This document shows, piece by piece, positions 25,936 through 33,776 of a DNA stretch of 64,000 nt (the first letter of the stretch is position 1; every line of letters begins with the position of its first letter). The notes under the pieces were generated by a model. That model was not told the DNA's origin. It saw only the letters and a program-made list of their open reading frames with translations, and made no database searches. Position numbers and translations under genes: made by a program. This DNA comes from Paractinoplanes toevensis (lineage in GTDB: Bacteria > Actinomycetota > Actinomycetes > Mycobacteriales > Micromonosporaceae): contig NZ_BOQN01000059.1 of NCBI RefSeq assembly GCF_018332695.1, forward strand, positions 1 to 64,000, in the 5' to 3' direction.

Positions 25936-26769
25936 GTGCGTCGCCCGCAGCTGGATATTCAGCTGAAGACCCCCGAGCAGATCGAGAAGATGCGCGGCGC
26001 CGGCCTGGTCGTCGCCGCCGCGCTGGACGCCATGCGGGACGCGGTGGCGCCCGGTGTCTCGACGGCCGACCTCGACGCCATCGCCGAAAAGATCATCCGA
26101 GACGCCGGGGCGATCCCGTCGTTCAAGGGCTACCACGGTTTCCCGGCCTCGATCTGTGCCTCGGTCAACGAGCAGGTCGTCCACGGCATCCCGGGCACCG
26201 GCCAGATCCTCGCCGAAGGTGACCTGATCTCGCTGGACTGCGGCGCGATCCTGGAGGGCTGGCACGGCGACTCGGCCATCACGGTCGGCGTCGGCGAGAC
26301 CGATCCGGCGCTGCTGAAGATGGCCGTGGTCGCCGAGGACGCCATGTGGGCGGGCATCGCCGCCGCGGCGCGCGGTGCCGCGAACGGCCGGGGCCGGCTC
26401 ACCGACATCTCGTTCAACGTGGAGAAGACGGTCCGCAAGGCCGGCCGATACGGCATCGTCGACGGTTACGGCGGCCACGGCATCGGCACGGAGATGCACC
26501 AGGACCCGCACGTGCTCAACCACGGCAAGCCCGGCAAGGGCCCGCGCCTGGAGCCCGGACTGTGCCTGGCCATCGAGCCGATGATCACGATGGGTTCGCC
26601 GCGGACGCACGAGCTCTCCGACGGCTGGACCGTGGTGACCCGGGACGGCTCCTTCGCGGCGCACGTCGAGCACACCATGTGCCTGCTCGACGACGGGGTC
26701 TGGGTGACCACCGCGGTCGATGGTGGCCGCGCCCGGCTGGGCGACCTGGTCACCGCACGCCAGCCCTGA
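25936..26769 (+). CDS. map: Methionine aminopeptidase, type I
   Basis: Removes the N-terminal Met from nascent proteins. 277 residues from the GTG at 25936. Metal ligands appear in order: Asp in SLDCG, Asp in WHGDSA, His in GGHGIG, Glu in IEPMI, Glu in HVEHT. The substrate-side His is in YHGFPASIC. No SH3-motif zinc extension is present at the N-terminus. The frame is open farther upstream, but only inside adk. Third gene of secY-adk-map. Confidence 0.96.
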   Translation: MRRPQLDIQLKTPEQIEKMRGAGLVVAAALDAMRDAVAPGVSTADLDAIAEKIIRDAGAIPSFKGYHGFPASICASVNEQVVHGIPGTGQILAEGDLISLDCGAILEGWHGDSAITVGVGETDPALLKMAVVAEDAMWAGIAAAARGAANGRGRLTDISFNVEKTVRKAGRYGIVDGYGGHGIGTEMHQDPHVLNHGKPGKGPRLEPGLCLAIEPMITMGSPRTHELSDGWTVVTRDGSFAAHVEHTMCLLDDGVWVTTAVDGGRARLGDLVTARQP

Positions 26770-26827
26770 TCCGGCCCGCGCTGACCTGACCTACCGGTCC
26801 TGGTGCCCATCGGGCATGCTGGGACGC

Positions 26828-27316
26828 ATGGGGCGGGAGGACATGCGGGCCGGCGACGGTGACCGCAAAGCGGTTTCCGATCAGCTGAAGACGGCACTCG
26901 ACGAGGGCCGCCTGGACCTGAGTGAGTACGACGAGCGACTCCAGCGGACGTACGCGGCCAAGACCTTCGCCGATCTGGACGGTCTGCTTTCCGACCTGCC
27001 CGGCACGGTGCCCGTGCAGCACTCTCAAATCCAGCCTGCCGCTGCCGCGACCCCGGCGGGTGCACCGGTGTCACCTCCGCACTCGCCGGGCCGTCAGATC
27101 GCTCAATGGGCCGGTCCGTACGCCGGCGTCATTCTGGTCTGCACTCTGATCTGGCTGATCACCAGCGTGAGCGCCGGCCACCTGACCTACTTCTGGCCGG
27201 TCTGGATGCTGATCCCGCTGATTCTCGGCGTCACCGGCCAGGCCTTCGGCGGCGGTGGAACCGGTGGCCGGGACCGGGACCGGAACCGGGACCGGAACCG
27301 GAACCGGAAGCGTTGA
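26828..27316 (+). CDS. DUF1707 membrane protein, first copy
   Basis: 162 residues. The N-terminal DUF1707 domain (about residues 4-55) reads MRAGDGDRKAVSDQLKTALD then LDLSEYDERLQRTYAAKTF. After a Pro/Ala linker come two hydrophobic helices (about 92-112 and 120-138) and a tail of alternating Arg/Asp/Asn encoded by a short GC repeat. The function is unknown in the family. I chose the ATG at 26828; CATGCT seven bases earlier may be a leaderless -10. The downstream gene is a clear paralogue 14 nt away. Confidence 0.7.
   Translation: MGREDMRAGDGDRKAVSDQLKTALDEGRLDLSEYDERLQRTYAAKTFADLDGLLSDLPGTVPVQHSQIQPAAAATPAGAPVSPPHSPGRQIAQWAGPYAGVILVCTLIWLITSVSAGHLTYFWPVWMLIPLILGVTGQAFGGGGTGGRDRDRNRDRNRNRKR
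27270..27309 (+). repeat. Short GGACCG/GAACCG tandem repeat at 3' end of the first DUF1707 gene
   Basis: Six-base units (GGACCG, GAACCG) repeat about six times and encode the tail RDRDRNRDRNRNRKR. Such runs are prone to slippage. Confidence 0.7.
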
Positions 27317-27330
27317 CGCGGGAACGCACC

Positions 27331-27960
27331 ATGGGTGACATGAGCCGGGAGCAGATGCGGGCCGCCGACGCGGATCGGCAGCTGGTCGCGGACCAGTTGA
27401 AGTCGGCGCTCGAGGAGGGCTGGCTCGATCTGGGCGAGTACGACGAGCGCCTGCAGCGGGCGTACGCGGCAAGGACCTATGGCGACCTCGACCGCTTGCT
27501 GACCGACCTGCCGAACGCCGCACCGGTCGTTCCGGCCCCGCCGCAGGCGGTGGCGGTGCCGGCGGAGAGTGCCACCCGCAGCTGGCTCGCCCACGTCTGG
27601 GGCCCTTACCTGCGGGCGGCCGCGTTCTTCACGTTGATCTGGGCGGCCGGTTCATTCTTCTCGACCGACAGCGACGCGTCGTCCTACTGGCCGGTCTGGA
27701 TTCTCGCGCCGTGGGGGGTGCTGGCGCTGTTACGCACGGTGTCCGGCTTAATCCAGGGCGAGCCGCGCAAGCACGCCGCGGCGGAGGCGCACCGGCAGTT
27801 GCTGCGCGAGCACCGGCAGGAGCGCAAGAGGGTCTACCGGCAGGCGATCGCGGCGGGGGAGCTGCCGCCCAACCCGACGAAGGATCAGCGCAAGGCGTTC
27901 ATCGCGGAGGCGACCCGTCGCGGTGATCTAGCCCCGAAGCCCCGTCTTCCCGAGCAGTAA
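27331..27960 (+). CDS. DUF1707 membrane protein, second copy
   Basis: 209 residues. Residues 8-60 (MRAADADRQLVADQLKSALE, LDLGEYDERLQRAYAARTYG) match the neighbouring upstream protein closely. Then come two hydrophobic segments (about 92-108 and 114-135) and a charged helical C-terminus rich in Arg, Gln and Ala (about 145-209) that the first copy lacks. It looks like a tandem duplication that then diverged in the C-terminal half. Role unknown. The start at 27331 is chosen by alignment to the paralogue. Confidence 0.7.
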   Translation: MGDMSREQMRAADADRQLVADQLKSALEEGWLDLGEYDERLQRAYAARTYGDLDRLLTDLPNAAPVVPAPPQAVAVPAESATRSWLAHVWGPYLRAAAFFTLIWAAGSFFSTDSDASSYWPVWILAPWGVLALLRTVSGLIQGEPRKHAAAEAHRQLLREHRQERKRVYRQAIAAGELPPNPTKDQRKAFIAEATRRGDLAPKPRLPEQ

Positions 27961-28212
27961 CGGCGTCTTTGTCGGGTTTTGACCCCCTCGACACACCCGA
28001 CCCCGGGTTAGGGACACCTCGGTTTGGCGTGGCAGATGCGGCGCGCGTACACTGGCTAGCTGGCGCGCAGCGTCCACTCCCGCATGTCTTCAGCGCTTCG
28101 AGGGCAGCGGGTGCCGCGGCTGGTCCGAGCTGATTCGGTTCTCGTAACTGAGTGTGTCTCGGGTATGGCGCTGCATGCTAGCCCCGAACCCCAGTGTCAG
28201 GTAGCGGAGGAC
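27961..28212 (+). promoter_or_regulatory. infA promoter and leader
   Basis: CGACACACCCGACCCCGGG at 27989-28007 matches the rpsL/rpsJ leader motif at 17 of 19 positions and can fold as ACCCG/CGGGT. GGGACACCTCG at 28011-28021 ends 2 nt before a -35 box TTGGCG (28024-28029), which is 18 bp from TACACT (28048-28053). Transcription would start near 28060, about 150 nt before infA. No gene is supported here. Confidence 0.55.
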
Positions 28213-28434
28213 ATGCCAAAGAAAGACGGAGCTATCGAGATCGAGGGCCGAGTGATCGAGCCCCTGCCGAACGCCATGTTCCGCGTGGAGCTCGCGAATG
28301 GTCACAAGGTGCTGGCTCACATCTCCGGCAAGATGCGGCAGCACTACATCCGCATCCTTCCCGAGGACCGGGTCGTCGTGGAGCTTTCGCCCTACGACCT
28401 GACCCGTGGGCGCATTGTCTACCGCTACAAGTAG
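28213..28434 (+). CDS. infA: Translation initiation factor IF-1
   Basis: Occupies the A site during initiation, 73 residues, OB fold. Begins PKKDGAIEIEGRVIEPLPNA after GGAGG at 28206-28210; the frame is open further upstream, but without a site. The ending SPYDLTRGRIVYRYK is conserved. First gene of the infA-rpmJ-rpsM-rpsK-rpsD-rpoA-rplQ operon. Confidence 0.97.
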   Translation: MPKKDGAIEIEGRVIEPLPNAMFRVELANGHKVLAHISGKMRQHYIRILPEDRVVVELSPYDLTRGRIVYRYK

Positions 28435-28477
28435 CTAGGGCGGGGAGTCCCGTCCGTTCTGAGAGTTAAGGCAAACC

Positions 28478-28594
28478 GTGAAGGTCAAGCCGAGCGTCAA
28501 GCGGATCTGCAACAACTGCCGGGTCATCCGGCGGCACGGGCGCGTCATGGTCATCTGCAAGACCGACGCGCGCCACAAGCAGCGCCAGGGTTAG
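28478..28594 (+). CDS. rpmJ: 50S ribosomal protein L36 (bL36), zinc type
   Basis: 38 residues from GTG at 28478: KVKPSVKRICNNCRVIRRHG and onward to RHKQRQG. A complete zinc ribbon is visible: C11, C14, C27 and H33. It sits between infA and rpsM, its normal place. GAGAGTTAAGG supplies a weak ribosome site. It is short enough to be missed by automatic gene calling. Confidence 0.93.
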   Translation: MKVKPSVKRICNNCRVIRRHGRVMVICKTDARHKQRQG

Positions 28595-28741
28595 TCCCGG
28601 CTGCCAGATCCGGCACTGAACAAAGCTCGTCCCGGCCGTCGTAAAGGCGGCTGTACCCCTGGTCGGAGGCCAGGGCCCGCCCGGGCAGGCGGGGTGGGAG
28701 GGGCACAGACCTCCGAACGATTCTGAGGAGTACGCCCACTT

Positions 28742-29122
28742 ATGGCTCGACTCGTCGGCGTCGATCTGCCTCGCGAAAAGCGGATGGAGATCGCGCTCAC
28801 CTACATCTACGGGATCGGTCGCACCCGTTCCGTTGAGGCATTGACCGCAACGGCTATTGACCTGAACAAGCGCGCCAAGGACCTCACGGACGAGGAGCTG
28901 GTACAGCTCCGGGAGTACATCGAGGGCAATTTCAAGGTTGAAGGTGACCTTCGCCGCGAGGTCGCCGCGGACATCCGCCGCAAGGTGGAGATCGGCTGCT
29001 ACGCCGGCATCCGCCACCGCCGGGGTCTCCCCGTGCGGGGTCAGCGCACCCGGACCAACGCGCGTACGCGCAAGGGCCCGAAGCGCACGGTTGCCGGTAA
29101 GAAGAAGCCCGGTCGGAAGTAA
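28742..29122 (+). CDS. rpsM: 30S ribosomal protein S13 (uS13)
   Basis: Head protein contacting P-site tRNA and the 50S, 126 residues. Opens ARLVGVDLPREKRMEIALTYIYGIG; the helix-two-turn-helix and the basic tail RGQRTRTNARTRKGPKRTVA are present. TGAGGAG precedes the ATG. A 147-nt gap after rpmJ contains small GC hairpins but nothing I can call a terminator. Confidence 0.97.
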   Translation: MARLVGVDLPREKRMEIALTYIYGIGRTRSVEALTATAIDLNKRAKDLTDEELVQLREYIEGNFKVEGDLRREVAADIRRKVEIGCYAGIRHRRGLPVRGQRTRTNARTRKGPKRTVAGKKKPGRK

Positions 29123-29139
29123 TAGGAGCGCACTGACTT

Positions 29140-29547
29140 ATGCCACCGAAGGCACGCGCAGGGGCCGCAGTAAAGAAGGTCCGGCGCAAGGAACGCAAGA
29201 ACGTCGCCCACGGGCAGGCGCACATCAAGAGCACCTTCAACAACACCATCGTGTCGATCACCGACCCGACCGGTGCGGTCATCTCCTGGGCCTCGTCCGG
29301 CCAGGTGGGCTTCAAGGGCTCTCGCAAGTCGACCCCGTTCGCCGCGCAGCTGGCCGCCGAGGCCGCCGCTCGCCGGGCGATGGAGCACGGCATGCGCAAG
29401 GTCGACGTGTTCGTCAAGGGCCCCGGCTCCGGCCGGGAGACCGCGATTCGTTCGCTGCAGGCCGCCGGCCTCGAGGTCGGGCAGATCTCCGACGTCACGC
29501 CGCAGCCGCACAACGGTTGCCGTCCGCCGAAGCGTCGTCGGGTCTGA
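29140..29547 (+). CDS. rpsK: 30S ribosomal protein S11 (uS11)
   Basis: Platform protein, 135 residues. Contains HIKSTFNNTIVSITDPTGAV and the terminal TPQPHNGCRPPKRRRV. TAATAGGAGCG lies upstream. It is 17 nt after rpsM and 16 nt before rpsD. Confidence 0.97.
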   Translation: MPPKARAGAAVKKVRRKERKNVAHGQAHIKSTFNNTIVSITDPTGAVISWASSGQVGFKGSRKSTPFAAQLAAEAAARRAMEHGMRKVDVFVKGPGSGRETAIRSLQAAGLEVGQISDVTPQPHNGCRPPKRRRV

Positions 29548-29563
29548 GGGAGAGACAGAAGCA

Positions 29564-30190
29564 ATGGCTCGTTACACAGGTGCGGACTGCAAGCGCTGCC
29601 GCCGCGAGAAGATGAAGCTGTTCCTCAAGGGCAGCAAGTGCGACGGGCCGAAGTGCCCGTTCGAGTCGCGTCCCTTCCCGCCCGGCCAGCACGGCCGTGG
29701 TCGGACCAAGGAGACCGAATACCTGCTCCAGCACCGCGAGAAGCAGAAGGCCCGCCGCGTCTACGGCGTGCTCGAGAAGCAGTTCCGCGGTTACTACGAG
29801 GAGGCTGTCACCAAGCCCGGCAAGACCGGTGAGGTGCTGCTGCAGATCCTCGAGTCGCGTCTCGACAACGTCGTCTACCGGGCCGGCCTCGCGCAGTCCC
29901 GGGACATGGCCCGGCAGCTGGTCAAGCACGGCCACTTCCTGGTCAACGGCGTCAAGGTGGACATCCCGTCCTACCGCGTCAAGGAGCACGACATCGTCAC
30001 GACCCGGGAGAAGTCGAAGGAGATGACTCCCTTCGTCGTCGCCCAGGCTCAGGCCGGGTCCCGGACGGTGCCGGCTTGGCTCGAGCCGATCCCGAGTGAG
30101 TTCAAGATTCTGGTGCACTCGCTCCCGGCCCGCGCTGTCATCGACACGCAGGTCCAGGAGCAGCTGATCGTCGAGCTTTACTCCAAGTAA
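29564..30190 (+). CDS. rpsD: 30S ribosomal protein S4 (uS4), zinc-finger type
   Basis: 16S rRNA 5'-domain primary binder, 208 residues from the ATG at 29564 after GGGAGAGA. The N-terminal zinc finger is complete (C9, C12, C26, C31). An S4 domain follows at about residues 97-160. The larger frame open upstream lies within rpsK. A long perfect hairpin separates it from rpoA. Confidence 0.97.
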   Translation: MARYTGADCKRCRREKMKLFLKGSKCDGPKCPFESRPFPPGQHGRGRTKETEYLLQHREKQKARRVYGVLEKQFRGYYEEAVTKPGKTGEVLLQILESRLDNVVYRAGLAQSRDMARQLVKHGHFLVNGVKVDIPSYRVKEHDIVTTREKSKEMTPFVVAQAQAGSRTVPAWLEPIPSEFKILVHSLPARAVIDTQVQEQLIVELYSK

Positions 30191-30195
30191 GGCTC

Positions 30196-30233
30196 TTTGG
30201 GATGCCGGCCCTTCACCGGGCCGGCATCCCAAA
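30196..30233. terminator. Perfect 16-bp hairpin between rpsD and rpoA
   Basis: TTTGGGATGCCGGCCC (30196-30211) and GGGCCGGCATCCCAAA (30218-30233) pair fully around a 6-nt loop. No T tract follows on the plus strand. It may attenuate or process the transcript so that rpoA-rplQ is expressed at a level different from the upstream ribosomal genes; that role is inference. Confidence 0.6.
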
Positions 30234-30284
30234 AACTTGAGACGGCCATCAAATAGTGGGTGGCCTGACAGAAAGAAGAAACGC

Positions 30285-31307
30285 GTGCTCATCAGCCAGC
30301 GGCCGACCCTCTCGGAGGAGTCGCTCTCGGAGACCCGCTCCCGGTTCACCATCGAGCCTCTGGAGCCGGGCTTCGGCTACACCCTCGGTAACTCGCTGCG
30401 GCGGACCCTGCTGTCGTCCATCCCGGGCGCGGCGGTCACCAGCATCAAGATCGACGGCGTGCTGCACGAGTTCACCACGATCCCCGGTGTCAAGGAGGAC
30501 GTGGTCGAGCTCGTCATGAACGTCAAGGAGCTCACCGTCAGCTCCGAGCACGACGAGCCGGTCAGCATGTACCTGCGCAAGCAGGGCCCGGGCGACGTCA
30601 CCGCCGGTGACATCCAGCCCCCGGCCGGTGTGTCCGTGCACAACCCCGACCTGAAGCTGGCCACGCTCAACAGCAAGGGCCGGCTCGACATGGAGCTCAC
30701 CGTCGAGCGGGGCCGTGGCTACGTCACGGCGGCGCAGAACAAGAACACCGGCGCTGAGATCGGCCGCATCCCGGTCGACTCGATCTACTCGCCGGTCATG
30801 AAGGTGACCTACCGCGTCGAGGCGACCCGTGTCGAGCAGCGCACCGACTTCGACCGCCTGATCATCGACGTCGAGTCGAAGGCGTCCATCTCGCCCCGCA
30901 CCGCGCTGGCGTCGGCCGGTTCGACCCTGGTCGAGCTGTTCGGTCTCTGCCGCGAGCTGGACGAGACCGCCGAGGGCATCGACATCGGCCCGTCCCCGCA
31001 GGACGCGCAGCTCGCTGCCGACCTGGCCCTGCCGATCGAGGAGCTGGACCTCACCGTCCGGTCGTACAACTGCCTCAAGCGCGAGGGCATCAATAGCGTG
31101 GGCGAGTTGATAGGGCGTACGGAGGCCGACCTTCTGGACATCCGGAACTTCGGCCAGAAGTCCATCGACGAGGTCAAGATGAAGCTCGCCGGAATGGGCC
31201 TGGGACTCAAGGACAGCGCGCCGTCCTTCGACCCGGCGCACGTCGTGGATTCGTTCGGCGACGTGGACTACGACACCGACGACTACCGCGAGACCGAGCA
31301 GCTGTAA
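30285..31307 (+). CDS. rpoA: DNA-directed RNA polymerase subunit alpha
   Basis: Assembly platform and activator contact of RNA polymerase. 340 residues from the GTG at 30285 (LISQRPTLSEESLSETRSRF), preceded by AGAAAGAAG. The N-terminal dimerisation domain holds LGNSLRRTLLSSIPGAAVTS. The C-terminal domain (about 250-320) has the LTVRSYNCLKREGINSVGEL helix-hairpin-helix that binds UP elements. The length is usual for actinobacteria. Confidence 0.97.
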   Translation: MLISQRPTLSEESLSETRSRFTIEPLEPGFGYTLGNSLRRTLLSSIPGAAVTSIKIDGVLHEFTTIPGVKEDVVELVMNVKELTVSSEHDEPVSMYLRKQGPGDVTAGDIQPPAGVSVHNPDLKLATLNSKGRLDMELTVERGRGYVTAAQNKNTGAEIGRIPVDSIYSPVMKVTYRVEATRVEQRTDFDRLIIDVESKASISPRTALASAGSTLVELFGLCRELDETAEGIDIGPSPQDAQLAADLALPIEELDLTVRSYNCLKREGINSVGELIGRTEADLLDIRNFGQKSIDEVKMKLAGMGLGLKDSAPSFDPAHVVDSFGDVDYDTDDYRETEQL

Positions 31308-31343
31308 GCTCTGGCGCCGCGCCATCCACAAGGAGCATCCGAA

Positions 31344-31910
31344 ATGCCCACGCCCACCAAGGGTCCCCGCCTCGGCGGCAGCCCGTCGCACGAGAAGCTC
31401 ATCCTGGCCAACCTGGCCACCGAGCTCTTCCGGCACGGGAAGATCAAGACCACCGAGACGAAGGCCAAGCGGCTCCGTCCGCTGGCTGAGCAGCTCATCA
31501 CGAAGGCCAAGCGCGGCGACCTGCACGCCCGTCGCCGGGTGCTGACCGTCGTGAAGGACAAGGACGTCGTGTACGCCCTGTTCGAGCAGATCGCTCCGCG
31601 GTACGGCAACCGGCCGGGTGGCTACACCCGGATCACCAAGACCGGCCCGCGCAAGGGTGACGCCGCTCCGATGGCCGTCATCGAGCTGGTCGAGGAGCTC
31701 GAGGTCGTGGCCACCACCGCGCCCGCCAAGAAGGCGGCGCGCAAGGCCGCGGCGCAGCAGGACAAGGTCGAGGCCCTGGCTCGCGAGGACGAGGCCCCCG
31801 CGGCCGCCGCCCCCGCGGCTGAGGCCGAGCCGGACCAGGACGCCGAGGCACCGGAGAACGCTTCCGGTGACAAGGGCGCCGAGGACCAGGACAACGACAA
31901 CAAGGCCTGA
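31344..31910 (+). CDS. rplQ: 50S ribosomal protein L17 (bL17) with acidic tail
   Basis: 188 residues: the conserved core (PTPKGPRLGGSPSHEKLILA-like start, GYTRITKTGPRKGDAAPMAVIEL) ends near 125. Then comes a Lys/Ala segment and an acidic Ala/Glu/Asp tail. Ribosome site AAGGAGC. Last gene of the operon; a canonical terminator begins 9 nt after its stop. Confidence 0.96.
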   Translation: MPTPTKGPRLGGSPSHEKLILANLATELFRHGKIKTTETKAKRLRPLAEQLITKAKRGDLHARRRVLTVVKDKDVVYALFEQIAPRYGNRPGGYTRITKTGPRKGDAAPMAVIELVEELEVVATTAPAKKAARKAAAQQDKVEALAREDEAPAAAAPAAEAEPDQDAEAPENASGDKGAEDQDNDNKA

Positions 31911-31919
31911 TCTGCCTTC

Positions 31920-31955
31920 AGAGCGCCCGGCACCCTTGGTGCCGGGCGCTCTTTT
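31920..31955 (+). terminator. Rho-independent terminator after rplQ
   Basis: AGAGCGCCCGGCACC (31920-31934) pairs perfectly with GGTGCCGGGCGCTCT (31938-31952), followed by TTT. This is the most canonical terminator in the window. Confidence 0.9.
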
Positions 31956-32034
31956 CATGAGTACGGACCCGGGACAGTGCCGCCTCGACCGCCCCGGCGC
32001 CGTCGTCGGTCGCGGCCGAGAACGGGAGTTTCGC

Positions 32035-32850
32035 GTGAAGGAATCCATCCGCCTGCGACTCGACGTCTCCTACGACGGAGCCGAGTTCTCGGGGTGGGCC
32101 GCGCAGCCGGGCCGGCGCACGGTGGCCGGCGTGCTGGTGGAGGCCCTGAAGCGGCTGGTCGGCGTGGAAACTCCGCTGGGCCTCACGGTGGCCGGCCGGA
32201 CCGACGCCGGCGTGCATGCGACCGGTCAGGTGTGCCACATCGACCTGCCGGCCGAGGCCTGGACCGAGCTGGAAGCATCGCTGCTGCGGCGGCTCGCCGC
32301 CCTGATGCCGCCGGACGCCCGGGTTCGCGTGATCACCCCGGTGCCGGACACCTTCGACGCCCGGTTCTCGGCGACCTTCCGGCGCTACGAGTACCGGGTC
32401 TCGGACACCACCTGGGGACCGGAGCCGCTGCGCCGGCACGACACCCTCGGCTGGGTGCGTCCCCTGGACCTGGACCGGCTCAACGCGGCCGCGGCCGGGC
32501 TGGTGGGGGAGCACGACTACGCCGCGTTCTGCAAGCGCAAGGAGCACGCCACCACGATCCGGGCGATCAACCGGCTGGACTGGCGGCGGGAACCGGACGG
32601 GGTCTGCGTGGCCACCGTGCAGGCCGACGCGTTCTGCCAGGCCATGGTGCGCAGCCTGGTCGGGGCGATGCTGACGGTGGGCGACGGGCGGCGCGAACCG
32701 GACTGGCCCGCGAAACTGCTCACGCTGCGGGAACGGTCCAGCGAGGTGACCGTGGCCCCGGCGCACGGGCTCACCCTGGTCGCGGTCGGTTACCCGGCCG
32801 AGGCCGAATACGCGGCCCGCGCCGACGCCACCCGGCGACTGCGCGCCTAG
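32035..32850 (+). CDS. truA: tRNA pseudouridine synthase A
   Basis: Converts U38-U40 of the tRNA anticodon stem to pseudouridine. 271 residues from the GTG at 32035, which has GGGAG at a good distance. An ATG at 31957 is in frame but abuts the rplQ terminator. The catalytic aspartate is D57 in VAGRTDAGVHATGQV. The RYEYRV and MVRSLVGAML motifs of the family are present. It follows rplQ as in many bacteria, but must be transcribed separately or by readthrough. Its TAG is shared, through CTAG, with the stop of the convergent gene. Confidence 0.95.
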   Translation: MKESIRLRLDVSYDGAEFSGWAAQPGRRTVAGVLVEALKRLVGVETPLGLTVAGRTDAGVHATGQVCHIDLPAEAWTELEASLLRRLAALMPPDARVRVITPVPDTFDARFSATFRRYEYRVSDTTWGPEPLRRHDTLGWVRPLDLDRLNAAAAGLVGEHDYAAFCKRKEHATTIRAINRLDWRREPDGVCVATVQADAFCQAMVRSLVGAMLTVGDGRREPDWPAKLLTLRERSSEVTVAPAHGLTLVAVGYPAEAEYAARADATRRLRA

Positions 32851-33680
32851 GCGCTGGCCGCCCGCCGGCCCAGGACCGTGGTGCCCAGGTAGGCGTCGAC
32901 CAGGTCGCCGGTGATCTGAACGGCCACCGGGTCGTCGCTGGTCACCAGCGTCCCGTCGGAACGGGTGATCACGCAGTAGAGCAGGTAGTGCCCGCGGGTC
33001 CGCCAGCCCACCTGCGAGGTCGGCAGCGCGTCCGGATCGGTACGGGCGGCCGGCAGCGTCGCGAAGTTGCCGTCGCCGGTCTCCACCATCTGCCGGAGTT
33101 GCTCGTCCACGTTCCCGGCCCCGCCCGCGTCGGCCAGGTTGAACAGGCCGGCGGTCACCTCGTAGCCGGCGTACGGCGCGGTCAGCCCGGCCCGGACCAC
33201 CTGGCTGCACCCGTGCGCGACCAGCAGCGCGCCCAGTTCGCCGGTGGTGGCCGTACGGCAGTCGGCGTCGGTGTGGGTCAGGCTGATCCGGTAGGGCCGG
33301 GCCGCGGGCGGCAGCACCTCGCGTTGATCGGGGAAGACCTCCTCGACCGTGAGCGGTGCGGTGTCCACCGATCGGGAGGCGAGCAGACCGGCCTGATAGG
33401 GGTCGGTCGCCGCCTCGATGCCGGGCCGGCGTCCGCCGGCGAGCGCGAAGAACGCGGTCATCGCCACCAGGCCCAGCAGGATGAGCGCGGCCAGCCCGCG
33501 GACCAGGAACTGCGCGGTGCGTTCCGGCTCGCGCTGCGCCCGCCGGCGTGGCCGCCGCCCGGTGCGCGGCGCGGGCCGGTGCTGGCCGGTCCCCATGCCG
33601 CCCATGCCACGGACGAACAGGGCGAGACCGCCGCGAGCGGCCGAGCGGTGTTCGTAGCGGGGAGGGGTCCCGTACAGCAT
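32847..33680 (-). CDS. Single-pass membrane/exported protein, unknown function
   Basis: 277 residues from the ATG at 33680. I recognise no family. The N-terminal 55 residues are Arg- and Gly-rich and cytoplasmic. One membrane helix follows at about 60-80 (LVRGLAALILLGLVAMTAFF). The remaining 195 residues would be outside the membrane, with three cysteines and no catalytic motif that I can identify. Alternative starts at internal Met-Gly-Gly-Met-Gly are possible. It is convergent with truA, and the two stop codons share the four bases CTAG. Confidence 0.6.
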   Translation of the reverse strand: MLYGTPPRYEHRSAARGGLALFVRGMGGMGTGQHRPAPRTGRRPRRRAQREPERTAQFLVRGLAALILLGLVAMTAFFALAGGRRPGIEAATDPYQAGLLASRSVDTAPLTVEEVFPDQREVLPPAARPYRISLTHTDADCRTATTGELGALLVAHGCSQVVRAGLTAPYAGYEVTAGLFNLADAGGAGNVDEQLRQMVETGDGNFATLPAARTDPDALPTSQVGWRTRGHYLLYCVITRSDGTLVTSDDPVAVQITGDLVDAYLGTTVLGRRAASA

Positions 33681-33776
33681 GCATTTAACGCTAGGAGCGC
33701 ATGGTGATCGATGAACGCACTGGTTGTGCGGCACCCCGGTGGCCGTGACCCGTTGTGGCGGCGGCAAACTGGCGAG

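Noticed and set aside
31957..32034. ATG at 31957 as the truA start
   Set aside because: It is immediately after the rplQ terminator, and homology begins at the GTG at 32035, which has its own ribosome site.
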